Part shown: one piece after another, positions 45,066 through 57,615 of the stretch
Layout: the number at the start of each line of letters is the position of its first letter
How positions within the stretch are numbered: the first letter of the stretch is position 1
NCBI GenBank assembly: GCA_003151335.1
Contig: PLXE01000036.1
Coordinates: 110,825-174,824, forward strand
Length of the DNA stretch: 64,000 nt
Reading direction: 5' to 3'
Source: Acidobacteriaceae bacterium
Lineage (GTDB): Bacteria; Acidobacteriota; Terriglobia; Terriglobales; Acidobacteriaceae
Notes under the pieces: model-generated
Database searches by the model: none
The model's input: the letters and a program-made list of their open reading frames with translations, nothing else
Told to the model about the DNA's origin: nothing
Translations under genes and position numbers: made by a program

Positions 45066-45494
45066 CAGCAACGTGATGGGACCTTCGGGGAAATAAAAAT
45101 GGCGGAACTCTGTCCGGAAGCGCAGCGCCCAGTTGCACATCCGAAAACCGAAACGGCCCAGAATTCCGCCAACCTATTAGAGGAAATGGAGCAACGAAGA
45201 AACGCGACAACTTCGCTATGCGCTCGCCTTCCCTGTCCGCTGCTCTCGCCAGCGGGGTCGATCCAATGGAGTGATTGTTACATTGGAAATGAGCAGCGCA
45301 AATCCCACGTACGCAGTACAGTACGTACCACTTCAGTGGTAAAAGAGCCAGCACAATTGCCAGGACAAACGCGATTCCACAGTTGCCGTATCCTGATGGT
45401 TAGAGCACGTCTTTACAGGCTGCGAAAAAGCTTTGGGGCAAAATCCGGGAGGGTTGTCGCCCAAAGGGTAATAGAATCGGAGTGAGAGAGAATC

Positions 45495-45752
45495 ATGCGT
45501 TTAGGCGATTACGTTGACGATTACTGCTCGCGTTGTAAGCGTACCACCGACCATGCCGTGGTCTCGATGGCAGCGAACGAAGCCCAGAAAGTGCGCTGCC
45601 GAACCTGCAGCTACGAACACAAGTACCGGCATAACAAGACTGGCAAGAAAGAACTGACGAAGGAAGAAGCGTTCCAGAAGGTGCTGGCCAGCGTTACCGG
45701 TCAGTTGGGCGGCTCGGCTCCCGAGCCTGCCAAGAAAAAGGGTCCGAAGTAG
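45495..45752 (+). CDS. Small zinc-ribbon-like protein
   Basis: YCSRCKRTTDHAVVSMAANEAQKVRCRTCSYEHKYRHNK; two C-x2-C pairs. Confidence 0.7.
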   Translation: MRLGDYVDDYCSRCKRTTDHAVVSMAANEAQKVRCRTCSYEHKYRHNKTGKKELTKEEAFQKVLASVTGQLGGSAPEPAKKKGPK

Positions 45753-45768
45753 GCGATTGCCCGGCTGG

Positions 45769-46170
45769 CTAGCCGTTGCTCTTCTTGTGGCAATCCGCGC
45801 ATTTCACCGGCGCTGCCCTGCCCTGACTGTTTTGTGTCTTATGGCAAGCAATGCAGAGTCCGGCGGTTGCGGCGGGGTTGTGGAAAGCGCCCTGCAACTT
45901 GGTGGTGACCGGCGGAGTGGCGGGGTTGGTATGGCAATCGGTACAAGCCTGTTGTAGCGCCTTCATGGGCTTCTCCGGCTTGGACGCGTGGTGGCAAATT
46001 TCGCATTTGCCGGCCACTTTCACGTGTGGCGTGTGATCGAACTTCACCGCACCGATGGGAGCGCCCTTTAGCAGGATGGCGGTCGTCGGAGCTGTCTGGG
46101 CGAGCGCGCTGCCAGATAGCAGGAGGAGGACAGGAAATCCAAGTAGGGTTAGCAGCCTGGTAACTTTCAC
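45769..46170 (-). CDS. Periplasmic multiheme c-type cytochrome (cytochrome c3/c7-like)
   Basis: Signal peptide TRLLTLLGFPVLLLLSGSALA and four CXXCH motifs: CEICH, CTDCH, CIACH, CADCH; GTG start proposed. Confidence 0.85.
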   Translation of the reverse strand: MKVTRLLTLLGFPVLLLLSGSALAQTAPTTAILLKGAPIGAVKFDHTPHVKVAGKCEICHHASKPEKPMKALQQACTDCHTNPATPPVTTKLQGAFHNPAATAGLCIACHKTQNSQGRAAPVKCADCHKKSNG

Positions 46171-46332
46171 GATGCCTCCACAGATGGCGGCGCCGCCGGC
46201 AAGGATCGCGGCACGCTTCAGCACTCTGCATTCTAGGCCGACACCGTCCCCGTTTCTGTGACGGCAGCGTCATGGAGGTGTGACTAAGGCGGAAACCACC
46301 CTGTTTTCACCCCACAGCAAGAAACACCTGTA

Positions 46333-46348
46333 TGTGACGGCGGTCACA
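46333..46348. promoter_or_regulatory. Candidate CRP-type palindrome between cytochrome and nifJ
   Basis: TGTGA-cggcgg-TCACA, exact match to the CRP half-site arrangement TGTGA-N6-TCACA. Confidence 0.5.
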
Positions 46349-46465
46349 GACTGGTTAGTGCCCCCATCACTGCCCCCTTCCTCGCCGCCCGCTATCTTGA
46401 ACAGTAGCGAATTCTTAAGCACAGACAGACCGCGCGCATGAGCCGGTCTGGGGGATGAAATCGAC

Positions 46466-50146
<3,681 letters not shown>

Positions 50147-50164
50147 GCACGAGGAGATGAGACT

Positions 50165-51190
50165 GTGATCGACCTTTCGACAAACTATCTGGGATTGAAG
50201 CTGAAGAACCCGGTCGTAGTATCGGCCTCGCCGCTGACGGAGAAGCTGGAGAACTTCCCCCGCATGGAAGACGCCGGGGCCTCGGCCATCGTGATGTATT
50301 CGCTGTTCGAAGAGCAGATTGAGGCGGAAAGCGAGAACATTGACAGCGCGCTGGAGTACGGCGCCAACAGCTACGCCGAAGCCACTTCCTATCTGCCTGA
50401 CATGGCGAAGTATCATGTCGGCCCCGATCGCTATCTGGAGCTGCTGCGCAAAGGCAAAGCCGCAGTGAAGATTCCGGTCATCGCCAGCCTCAACGGCAGC
50501 TCACCGGGCGGATGGGTGCGCTACTCCGAGTACATGGAGCAGGCCGGAGCCGACGCGCTGGAGCTGAACATCTTCGACATCCCCAGCGATCCGTCACTCA
50601 CCGCGCCCGCGCTGGAAGACCGTTATTGCGACCTGGTGCGCGCCATTCGTAAGCAGGTGCACATCCCGATCTCGGTGAAGTTGGGGCCGTACTTCACCTC
50701 GTGCGCCAACTTTGCCAAGCGGTTGTCGGAAGCCGGCGCCGACGGCGTTGTGATCTTCAATCGCTTCTATCAGCCCGACTTCGACCTGGAGGAGATGGAG
50801 GTAGTGCCGAACCTGGTCCTGAGCAGCCCGCATGAGCTGCGTCTCCGTCTCCACTGGGCCGCCATCCTGTATCACCAGGTCGAGACCTATATCGCCATCA
50901 CCGGCGGCGTGCACGACGCCAGCGACGTGCTGAAGTCCATGATGGCGGGCGCACACGTGGCCATGATGACATCGGCGCTGCTCAAGTACGGCATCGAGCA
51001 CATCGGCGTGGTGCTGGCGGGCATGGAGAGCTGGATGGAAGAACACGAGTATGTCTCGGTGAAGCAGATGCGGGGCAGCATGAGCCTGGTAAACATCGAG
51101 AGTCCGGCGACGTTCTTGCGCGGAAACTACCTCAAGACGCTCGGGTCGTACAAGTGGCGTGAGCCCGGGACGGCGCTGGCGACCTTCTGA
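50165..51190 (+). CDS. Dihydroorotate dehydrogenase-like protein
   Basis: DLSTNYLGLKLKNPVVVSASPLTEKLENFPRMEDAGASAIVMYSLFEEQIE; TIM-barrel; directly downstream of nifJ. Confidence 0.88.
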   Translation: MIDLSTNYLGLKLKNPVVVSASPLTEKLENFPRMEDAGASAIVMYSLFEEQIEAESENIDSALEYGANSYAEATSYLPDMAKYHVGPDRYLELLRKGKAAVKIPVIASLNGSSPGGWVRYSEYMEQAGADALELNIFDIPSDPSLTAPALEDRYCDLVRAIRKQVHIPISVKLGPYFTSCANFAKRLSEAGADGVVIFNRFYQPDFDLEEMEVVPNLVLSSPHELRLRLHWAAILYHQVETYIAITGGVHDASDVLKSMMAGAHVAMMTSALLKYGIEHIGVVLAGMESWMEEHEYVSVKQMRGSMSLVNIESPATFLRGNYLKTLGSYKWREPGTALATF

Positions 51191-51212
51191 AGATGGCTTT
51201 CTTTCTCCGCAT

Positions 51213-51249
51213 GGGCCGGCCTTCCGCAGGGAAGCCGGCCTTGGTGTTT
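51213..51249 (+). terminator. Terminator-like hairpin after the nifJ-DHODH-like operon
   Basis: GGCCGGCCTTCC-gcag-GGAAGCCGGCC followed by TTGGTGTTT. Confidence 0.6.
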
Positions 51250-51283
51250 CAAGGGCAGGCGCTCTCACCTTAGGAGGTCATGG

Positions 51284-53323
51284 CTACATCACTGGCGGCA
51301 CGGTGATGCCCATCACGCCCAGAATTCGACTCAACTCGCGGCGAACCACGGCCGCGGTGGCCAGCAGGAACTTCTTGCGGCCCTCGTCGGCTTCCGTAAG
51401 GATATGGTGGCGATGGTAAAAGTTGTTGAACTGCTGCGCCAGCTGGAACGCGTGTTTGGCCGCAAACGCCGGTTCCGTGGTCGCGATGCATTGCTCGACC
51501 ACGAATGATGTCTTTCCTGCCAGCAACCACAGCTCCCAGATTTCCGTGCCGCTCTCGTCGGCAAAGTAGCGCGCATAGTCCACTTCGTTAGCAAGCGCCC
51601 ACTCTGGATCCACACCCGCCTTGCGGAAAATATTGGTCGCGCGCACCACCGCATATTGAGCGTATGGGCCGGTCTCGCCTTCGAAGGCCAACGCCTCTTT
51701 GAAGTCGAACGCGATCACCGACTGCTTGGTAAACTTCAGCATGAAGTAGCGTAGAGCGCCAATCGCGATCTGCCCGCTGATGCGAGCGCGCTCCTCATCG
51801 TCCAGCTCGGGATGCCGGCTATCCACCTCTTTCTTGGCCGCGGCGATCAGCGCATCGAGCAGGGCGTCTGCCTTGACGCCAAAACCCTTGCGGCCCGAAA
51901 CCTCGATGTATGCCTTGGCGCGGTCTTCCTCACTAACCTCGTAACCCAGCTCCATGGCACAGCGCGGCGTGAGAGCGACCATCTCGTACGAGAAGTGGGT
52001 ATAGTGCGCGGCCTGCTCGGTGTAACCCAGCAGCCGGAGGGCTTCGATCACGGTATTCTGCGGATCGCTCTGGCGCGAGTCGATGACGTTATAAATTGCG
52101 GCGACGTTGCCAAAGTGAGGATGGTCCGGCTCGCCGTGCTCAGCCGAAATCCAGACCTCATGATTGTTCGGATAGCGGTAGAACCTGCGGTAGCCGAAGT
52201 CCAAGCCCAGCAGACCAAACTTCCACAGATGATAGGCAATGTCCTTGCCGACGTAGCCGACGGTTCCATTCGAACGCACGATGACCTTGGCGTCTTCGTC
52301 GGGCCCGGAATTTTCCTCCGCGCCGGATGCTAGGTGCCCCATCCTTTCGCCTTCCTTTGGCAAAAGGGTGGGATCGCTTAGCTTCGACGAGGTGGGCCGC
52401 TTCATCACCCAACAGCCCTGGTTTTTGCCTTCGCTCTCGAAATAGAGGACGCCTTTCTCTTTCAACTGCTGGAAGGCCGCGTCCCAGAAGTGCAGGCGGA
52501 GAATCTCGCTTTCGCGCGGGAGGAAATCGTACTCGATGTCGAGGCGGTCCATGGTCTCGAGATGGCGGCGCAATACGGCAGACGCGATCAACTCTGCAAC
52601 CCATGCTATGTCATTGCCACCTCGTTCGATGGCATGCAAAGCTTCAAGTCTAGCTTTAAGATTTTCTTTGTCTTCTTCGTACCACCGCGAGACCTGCGCG
52701 TAAAGGTCCCAGCAGTAAAAATCAAAACGCGGCGTTGACGTTATCAGTTCGACAATGTCCGATTTCGATCTCTTCTCCAGGTGAAGGAACCCCACCACGA
52801 CATCGGCCACCTGCACCCCGGTGTTGTCGATGTAATTTTGAACATCGACCGCGTGCCCAGCCGCTCGCAACAGGCGGACGAAGGTGTCGCCGAGGATGGC
52901 GTTTCGCAGATGCCCGATGTGCGCAGCCTTGTTGGGATTGATGCTGGTGTGTTCGACCAGGATTTTGCCGCTGACGTTAGCAGCACCCTCATCGGCGTGA
53001 TCGGAAACTCCGATCGTCTCGCCACTCACAAGAGCGTTCGCAGCGAGGTTTCGTTTCAATCGCGCATTGATGTAACCAGCGCCCGCGACTTCCAGCTTCT
53101 CGAATCCCTCGGGTAGCGGCAATGCGGCGACAATCTCCTCGGCAATCTTGCGCGAAGGTTTGCGCAGCCGCTTTGCCAGTTCAAACGCGAGCGGCAATGC
53201 GAACTCGCCCATCTCCACCTTGGGCGGCTGCTCGATGACGAGGTTGGCCAGTTCGATCTGGTAGCGCTCGCGCAGAAAGGCAAGCACATGGCTGGCCAGT
53301 TTTTTATGTCGTTCTAAATACAC
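51284..53323 (-). CDS. argS: Arginine--tRNA ligase (with in-frame palindromic insertion, see findings)
   Basis: ILVEHTSINPNKAAHIGHLRNAILGDTFVRLLRAAGHAVDVQNYIDNTGVQVADVV; VIVRSNGTVGYVGKDIAYHLWKFGLLG; GTG start. Confidence 0.96.
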   Translation of the reverse strand: MYLERHKKLASHVLAFLRERYQIELANLVIEQPPKVEMGEFALPLAFELAKRLRKPSRKIAEEIVAALPLPEGFEKLEVAGAGYINARLKRNLAANALVSGETIGVSDHADEGAANVSGKILVEHTSINPNKAAHIGHLRNAILGDTFVRLLRAAGHAVDVQNYIDNTGVQVADVVVGFLHLEKRSKSDIVELITSTPRFDFYCWDLYAQVSRWYEEDKENLKARLEALHAIERGGNDIAWVAELIASAVLRRHLETMDRLDIEYDFLPRESEILRLHFWDAAFQQLKEKGVLYFESEGKNQGCWVMKRPTSSKLSDPTLLPKEGERMGHLASGAEENSGPDEDAKVIVRSNGTVGYVGKDIAYHLWKFGLLGLDFGYRRFYRYPNNHEVWISAEHGEPDHPHFGNVAAIYNVIDSRQSDPQNTVIEALRLLGYTEQAAHYTHFSYEMVALTPRCAMELGYEVSEEDRAKAYIEVSGRKGFGVKADALLDALIAAAKKEVDSRHPELDDEERARISGQIAIGALRYFMLKFTKQSVIAFDFKEALAFEGETGPYAQYAVVRATNIFRKAGVDPEWALANEVDYARYFADESGTEIWELWLLAGKTSFVVEQCIATTEPAFAAKHAFQLAQQFNNFYHRHHILTEADEGRKKFLLATAAVVRRELSRILGVMGITVPPVM
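52297..52404 (-). repeat. Palindromic REP-like element in frame inside argS
   Basis: Minus-strand CCCACCCTTTTGCC-aaaggaa-GGCGAAAGGATGGG hairpin (52338-52372) within extra segment PTSSKLSDPTLLPKEGERMGHLASGAEENSGPDED. Confidence 0.75.
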
Positions 53324-53342
53324 ACTCTTCGCTCTTTATGAA

Positions 53343-53460
53343 TAAGTCATCACGAGCGCCCGGTTGCGGCGCGAGGAATCTGCTTTTCCCATGATTACGC
53401 AAACAGCAGATCCCTTGTATCTTATCTCACGGCCTAAAGACCGATCGTAACGACAATTCC
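53343..53460. repeat. Dispersed palindromic element, family C
   Basis: gtcatcacgagcg..gcgaggaatctgctttt...agcagatccctt...cgtaacgacaattc. Confidence 0.7.
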
Positions 53461-53602
53461 ACTGGGATTTTCTCTCTCCTACCAACCTCGACAATTCCAA
53501 TCCCAAGCGGGGCCCATCGCGCAGCAGCGTCATCGTTGGAATCGTGCCGACTCCGTTACAATCGGAGATGGCGCACTGCCGCGCATGAATGGAGGACGAC
53601 AG

Positions 53603-53863
53603 ATGGCACAAGTGAAAATCACGGTCCGTAGAAATGGGCCGTTCCGCGTGGAGGCGCCCGAGGGCGCGATCGAATTGGTGGACGCCGACGGCAATCCCTA
53701 CGACTTGACCGGCAAGACAGCGTTTTCGCTGTGCCGCTGTGGCGGATCGGTGAACAAACCCTTCTGCGACGGGACCCATTCCAAGATTGGCTTCCAAGCC
53801 GCCGAGGCCGCCGTGAAGAAGGCCGAGGAGACCGCGCCGCAAGACCCAAAACCCGGCGCTTAG
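53603..53863 (+). CDS. CDGSH-type iron-sulfur protein
   Basis: FSLCRCGGSVNKPFCDGTHSKIGF (C-x-C-x2-S-x3-P-F-C-D-G-x-H). Confidence 0.93.
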   Translation: MAQVKITVRRNGPFRVEAPEGAIELVDADGNPYDLTGKTAFSLCRCGGSVNKPFCDGTHSKIGFQAAEAAVKKAEETAPQDPKPGA

Positions 53864-53967
53864 CAGTGGCGGTGGACGGCCTCACTACGCCCAAGGATGA
53901 CAATCAAAAGCAGATCCCTCGGCTCGGACTGAAGCCCTCGCTCGGGATGACAACTCAAAACTAGATC

Positions 53968-54002
53968 GCTGATTGCTGACCGCTAACCACTATCCACTAA
54001 TC
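53968..54002. repeat. 7-bp-period tandem array, 5 units, downstream of the VWA gene
   Basis: gctgatt gctgacc gctaacc actatcc actaatc. Confidence 0.8.
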
Positions 54003-54017
54003 CCTTGCCCCCGCTTT

Positions 54018-55274
54018 TCAGTGCACTGTCTTCGTCTTCCTCGACATGTAGTCCATCAGCAGATACTGGCCCAGCGTGTAGGGCGTGGTGAAGTAGGCTT
54101 TGCCGCGGCACATCTCGGTGACCTTCTGCACAAACTGGATGAGCCCGTAGTCGGAGGCAAGCATGAAAGTATTGATCAGGATTCCCGCGCGCTTGCACTT
54201 GGAAACTTCTTTCAGCGTCTCGCTCACCACCAGCGGATCGAGCCCGAAGGCGTTCTTGTAGATGCGGCCATCTTCCAGGGTAAGCGCTGACGGCTTGCCG
54301 TCGGTGATCATCACGATCTGCTTCATGTCTTTGCGCTGGCGTTGCAGGATGCGCTGCGCCATGCGCAGGCCCTCGCGCGTGTTGGTGTAATACGGGCCGA
54401 CCTTGACGCGCGCCAACTGCGACAGCGGCAACTCCTCCGCTGAGTCGTGAAACAACACCAGCGACAGCGAATCGCCGGGGTACTGCGTGCGGATGAGATG
54501 CGAGAGCGCCATGGCCACTTTTTTTGCCGGCGTGAAGCGGTCCTCACCGTACAGGATCATGGAGTGCGAACAGTCGAGCAGGAGCACGGTGGCGCACGAC
54601 GATTGGTACTCGCACTGATGAACCTGAAGATCGCTGTACTCGATGTTCAGCGGCAGGTGCATGCCTTCGCGCTGGATCGCGCTCGACAACGTGGCGGTGA
54701 TGTCGAGGTTCAGCGTGTCGCCGAATTCGTAGGTCTTGGATGCGCCGCTGGCCTCGATGCCGGTGGCCTGGTCGCGGGTGTCGTGGCGGCCAAAGTTCGA
54801 CTTGCCGAGCGAGCCCAGCAGATCGCGCAGCGCGCGGAAGCCGAGGAAGTCGAGCCCCTTGTCGGTGATCTCGAAGCGCGCCTGCCCGCCATCATTCTGG
54901 CGGGCGTCACCGACCTGTCCACCGGCGGTCGAGCTGCGCGAAGGATCATGCGGCTGATCGACGTTGATGTAGTTTTCCTGCTCCATGCGCTCGATGAGCT
55001 GCTCGATCAGATCTTCCATCTGCTCGGGACTCATGGTTTCGATCTGCTCGCGCATTTGCCGGTCGAGCATGTCGCTGTTGAGCAACGCGTCGGCGATGGC
55101 CTGGCGCAGGTCGTCGAGTGTCTGCTCCGCGTCTTTGAGGTCGTAGAAGTCCATGTACTGCTGCTGGAAACCGCTTTGCAGCAGGTAGTCGGAGAGCGCG
55201 CTGAGCAGGTCCTCCATGCTCATCTCGGAGGCGGGCTCGGGAACGTATTTTTTGTACTTGATGAATCTGGCCAT
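54018..55274 (-). CDS. VWA domain-containing protein (partner of the adjacent AAA ATPase)
   Basis: [84 protein letters not shown]-like DCSHS. Confidence 0.85.
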   Translation of the reverse strand: MARFIKYKKYVPEPASEMSMEDLLSALSDYLLQSGFQQQYMDFYDLKDAEQTLDDLRQAIADALLNSDMLDRQMREQIETMSPEQMEDLIEQLIERMEQENYINVDQPHDPSRSSTAGGQVGDARQNDGGQARFEITDKGLDFLGFRALRDLLGSLGKSNFGRHDTRDQATGIEASGASKTYEFGDTLNLDITATLSSAIQREGMHLPLNIEYSDLQVHQCEYQSSCATVLLLDCSHSMILYGEDRFTPAKKVAMALSHLIRTQYPGDSLSLVLFHDSAEELPLSQLARVKVGPYYTNTREGLRMAQRILQRQRKDMKQIVMITDGKPSALTLEDGRIYKNAFGLDPLVVSETLKEVSKCKRAGILINTFMLASDYGLIQFVQKVTEMCRGKAYFTTPYTLGQYLLMDYMSRKTKTVH

Positions 55275-55276
55275 CA

Positions 55277-55311
55277 GCCGTTAGCTCTTAGCAATTAGCC
55301 GTTAGCAATCA
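55277..55311. repeat. 7-bp-period tandem array, 5 units, abutting VWA gene start
   Basis: gccgtta gctctta gcaatta gccgtta gcaatca. Confidence 0.9.
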
Positions 55312-55339
55312 AGGAAGCGCTGAGTCGCTGCAGTTTCTT

Positions 55340-55388
55340 CTAGCCACTATCCACTAGCCACTATCCACTAGCCACTGACCCCTAATTA
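55340..55388. repeat. 7-bp-period tandem array, 7 units, running through the AAA gene stop codon
   Basis: ctagcca ctatcca ctagcca ctatcca ctagcca ctgaccc ctaatta. Confidence 0.92.
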
Positions 55389-56890
55389 AACGGCCTGCGC
55401 TGGCGGCGAACCTCGCGCTCGCCGTCCTCGTCGTCGCGGACGCGTGACTTCTCGCGCGGCGGCTGCTTCTCGCCCGCGGTAAACATACGCTCCTCGCTGC
55501 GTCCAATTTTTTTGTGCGCGTACAGGCCTTCGAGAATGAACTCTGCGCCCGAGACCAGCACCTCCGACGGCTCTTTCCCGCTCAGGCCCAGGTCGCTCAA
55601 CTTATCCAGCAGTCCCTGAATGCTGCGCAGTTTGTGCAGCATCTCCTGCGCGCTGGCCGAGTCGCGCATCTGGATCTCGCCGCCCAGATCGAACCACTGC
55701 ACCACCTGGTTCATGTTGCTGTTGCCGTGAAAATATTTGTCATAGGTGCGAGCGACTGCGGCGCGAATGATCTCGCGCACCACGTTGTCGGCGCCCTTCA
55801 GTTCGCCTTCGTATTCCAGTTCGAGTTTGCCGGTCATCGCCGGCAGCGCGGCGTAAATGTCGCCGATGCGCGGGACCACCAGCTTCTCGCCGGAACGAAT
55901 GGCGCGCCGCTCGGCATTGGAGATGACGTTTTCCGTGGCGCTGATGGGCAGCCGCTGGCTCACCCCAGAGCGCTTGTCGATGCGCTTGTCTTCGCGGGCG
56001 ATGAACGCAATCTGTTCGATCACCTGGCTCACGAATTCGGGAAGCTGCAGTTGCAGGCCACTGCGCGCCGTCCATGCTTCTTGCGCGGTGATGGCAATTC
56101 CCTCTTCGATGGTCGCCGGATAATGCGTGCGAATTTCAGAGCCGATGCGGTCCTTCAGCGGCGTAATGATTTTGCCGCGCGCGGTGTAATCCTCAGGATT
56201 GGCGCTGAAGACGAGCGCCACGTCGAGCGGCATGCGCACCGGGTAGCCCTTAATCTGCACATCGCCTTCCTGCATGATGTTGAACAGGCCAACCTGGATC
56301 TTGCCGGCGAGATCAGGCAGCTCGTTGATGGCAAAGATGCCGCGATTGGCGCGCGGCAACAGGCCATAGTGGACCGTGTACTCGCTGCCCAGCTCGTAGC
56401 CGCCCTTGGCCGCCTTAATGGGATCGATGTCGCCGATCAGGTCGGCGATAGTGACGTCGGGGGTCGCCAGCTTTTCCACGTAGCGATCATCGGCGGCCAG
56501 GTAAGAAATGGGCGCGTCGTCGGGATTGTTGGCCAGCAATTCGCGGCAGCGGCGGCAAATCGGCGCGTAAGGATTGTCGTGGATTTCGCAGCCGCTCAGG
56601 TACGGCACATGCGGATCGAGCAGCCCCGCAAGCGCCCGCAGGATGCGGCTCTTCGCCTGCCCGCGCAATCCGAGCAGAATAAAATTATGCCGGGACAGTA
56701 CCGCGTTCACGATCTGCGGCACCACCGTGTCGTCGTAGCCGACAATGCCGGGGAAGATGGGCCCGCTGCTGCGCAAGCGCGCGATCAGGTTGTCACGCAT
56801 TTCATCCTTGACGCGGCGGTTGCGCACCCGTTGCTCGGAAAACTGCGAGTTGCTGCGAAGCTCGCCCAGGGTCTGCGGAAGTTTGCTCAA
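55382..56890 (-). CDS. ChlI/MoxR-like AAA+ ATPase
   Basis: GIVGYDDTVVPQIVNAVLSRHNFILLGLRGQAKSRILRALAGLL; GIFAINELPDLAGKIQVGLFNIMQEGDVQIKGYPVRMPLDVALVFSANPEDYTARGKIITPLKDRIGSEI. Confidence 0.87.
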   Translation of the reverse strand: MSKLPQTLGELRSNSQFSEQRVRNRRVKDEMRDNLIARLRSSGPIFPGIVGYDDTVVPQIVNAVLSRHNFILLGLRGQAKSRILRALAGLLDPHVPYLSGCEIHDNPYAPICRRCRELLANNPDDAPISYLAADDRYVEKLATPDVTIADLIGDIDPIKAAKGGYELGSEYTVHYGLLPRANRGIFAINELPDLAGKIQVGLFNIMQEGDVQIKGYPVRMPLDVALVFSANPEDYTARGKIITPLKDRIGSEIRTHYPATIEEGIAITAQEAWTARSGLQLQLPEFVSQVIEQIAFIAREDKRIDKRSGVSQRLPISATENVISNAERRAIRSGEKLVVPRIGDIYAALPAMTGKLELEYEGELKGADNVVREIIRAAVARTYDKYFHGNSNMNQVVQWFDLGGEIQMRDSASAQEMLHKLRSIQGLLDKLSDLGLSGKEPSEVLVSGAEFILEGLYAHKKIGRSEERMFTAGEKQPPREKSRVRDDEDGEREVRRQRRPFN

Positions 56891-57087
56891 AGGCTGGATA
56901 CCTCCAGGGTCACGGCCGCCATCCTCGCAAGCGGACCGAATGCTGCCGAATGTTCGTATTCTACGCCAGCGCGGATGCGGCCCGCACGCGATGGTGAGCA
57001 GCCCAAAGTGGATTGTCGCGGCAGGAAAGAGGAGCGGTCAGCATTGGGAGCAGGGCACAGAGGGTGAGGCATCGGGACGCAGTCGCC

Positions 57088-57615
57088 CTAGCTTTGCCAC
57101 TGTGCAATCTGCACGAACTCAAGAGCCGATCGCGCCGACATGGCGCCGGGCGCGTGTTTCGGCAGAGCGCCGAGGTACATCGCCGTTTCATCGCAGGCAT
57201 GAAGGCGCGGGCACTTCAGACAATCTTTGTGCATCTTGTCGGGCAGCGCTTCTTTGTCCACAACCTGGAAACCCATTTGGCCGAAGAAGTCGGGGATGCG
57301 CGTGAACAGGCAGATGCAGGTCACGCTCTGCCGTTTCGCCTCCATCAACAGCGCGTCAACCAGCACCCGGCCTGCGCCTTTGCCCTTCGCTTTGGCCGTC
57401 ACCGTGATGGAGCGAATTTCGGCCAGGTGCATTCCGTACAAATGCAGCGCGCCACATCCGACGACTTCACCATCCAGCTCAACCACCACGAAGTCGCGAA
57501 TGTTCTCGCAGATCTCCGCCAGCGAGCGCGGCAGCAGCGTACCGTCGGCCACGTGGACCTGAATCATTTGCTCGATGCCGATGGCGTCGGGAAGGGTTGC
57601 GCTACGTGCCTGCAT
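57088..57615 (-). CDS. argA: GNAT-family N-acetylglutamate synthase-like protein
   Basis: VVVELDGEVVGCGALHLYGMHLAEIRSITVTAKAKGKGAGRVLVDALLMEAKRQSVTCICLFTRIPDFFGQMGFQVVDKEALPDKMHKDCLKCPRL; last gene of arg operon, overlaps argH stop. Confidence 0.85.
   Translation of the reverse strand: MQARSATLPDAIGIEQMIQVHVADGTLLPRSLAEICENIRDFVVVELDGEVVGCGALHLYGMHLAEIRSITVTAKAKGKGAGRVLVDALLMEAKRQSVTCICLFTRIPDFFGQMGFQVVDKEALPDKMHKDCLKCPRLHACDETAMYLGALPKHAPGAMSARSALEFVQIAQWQS

Noticed and set aside
45305-45340. Cluster of small palindromes acgtacgcagtacagtacgtaccacttcagtggta as an operator or att site
   Set aside because: Short self-complementary words only; no integrase, tRNA or conserved partner nearby.
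45400-45425. tRNA D-arm-like string gatggttagagcac
   Set aside because: No acceptor stem, anticodon arm or TTCGA T-loop in the flanking sequence; chance resemblance.
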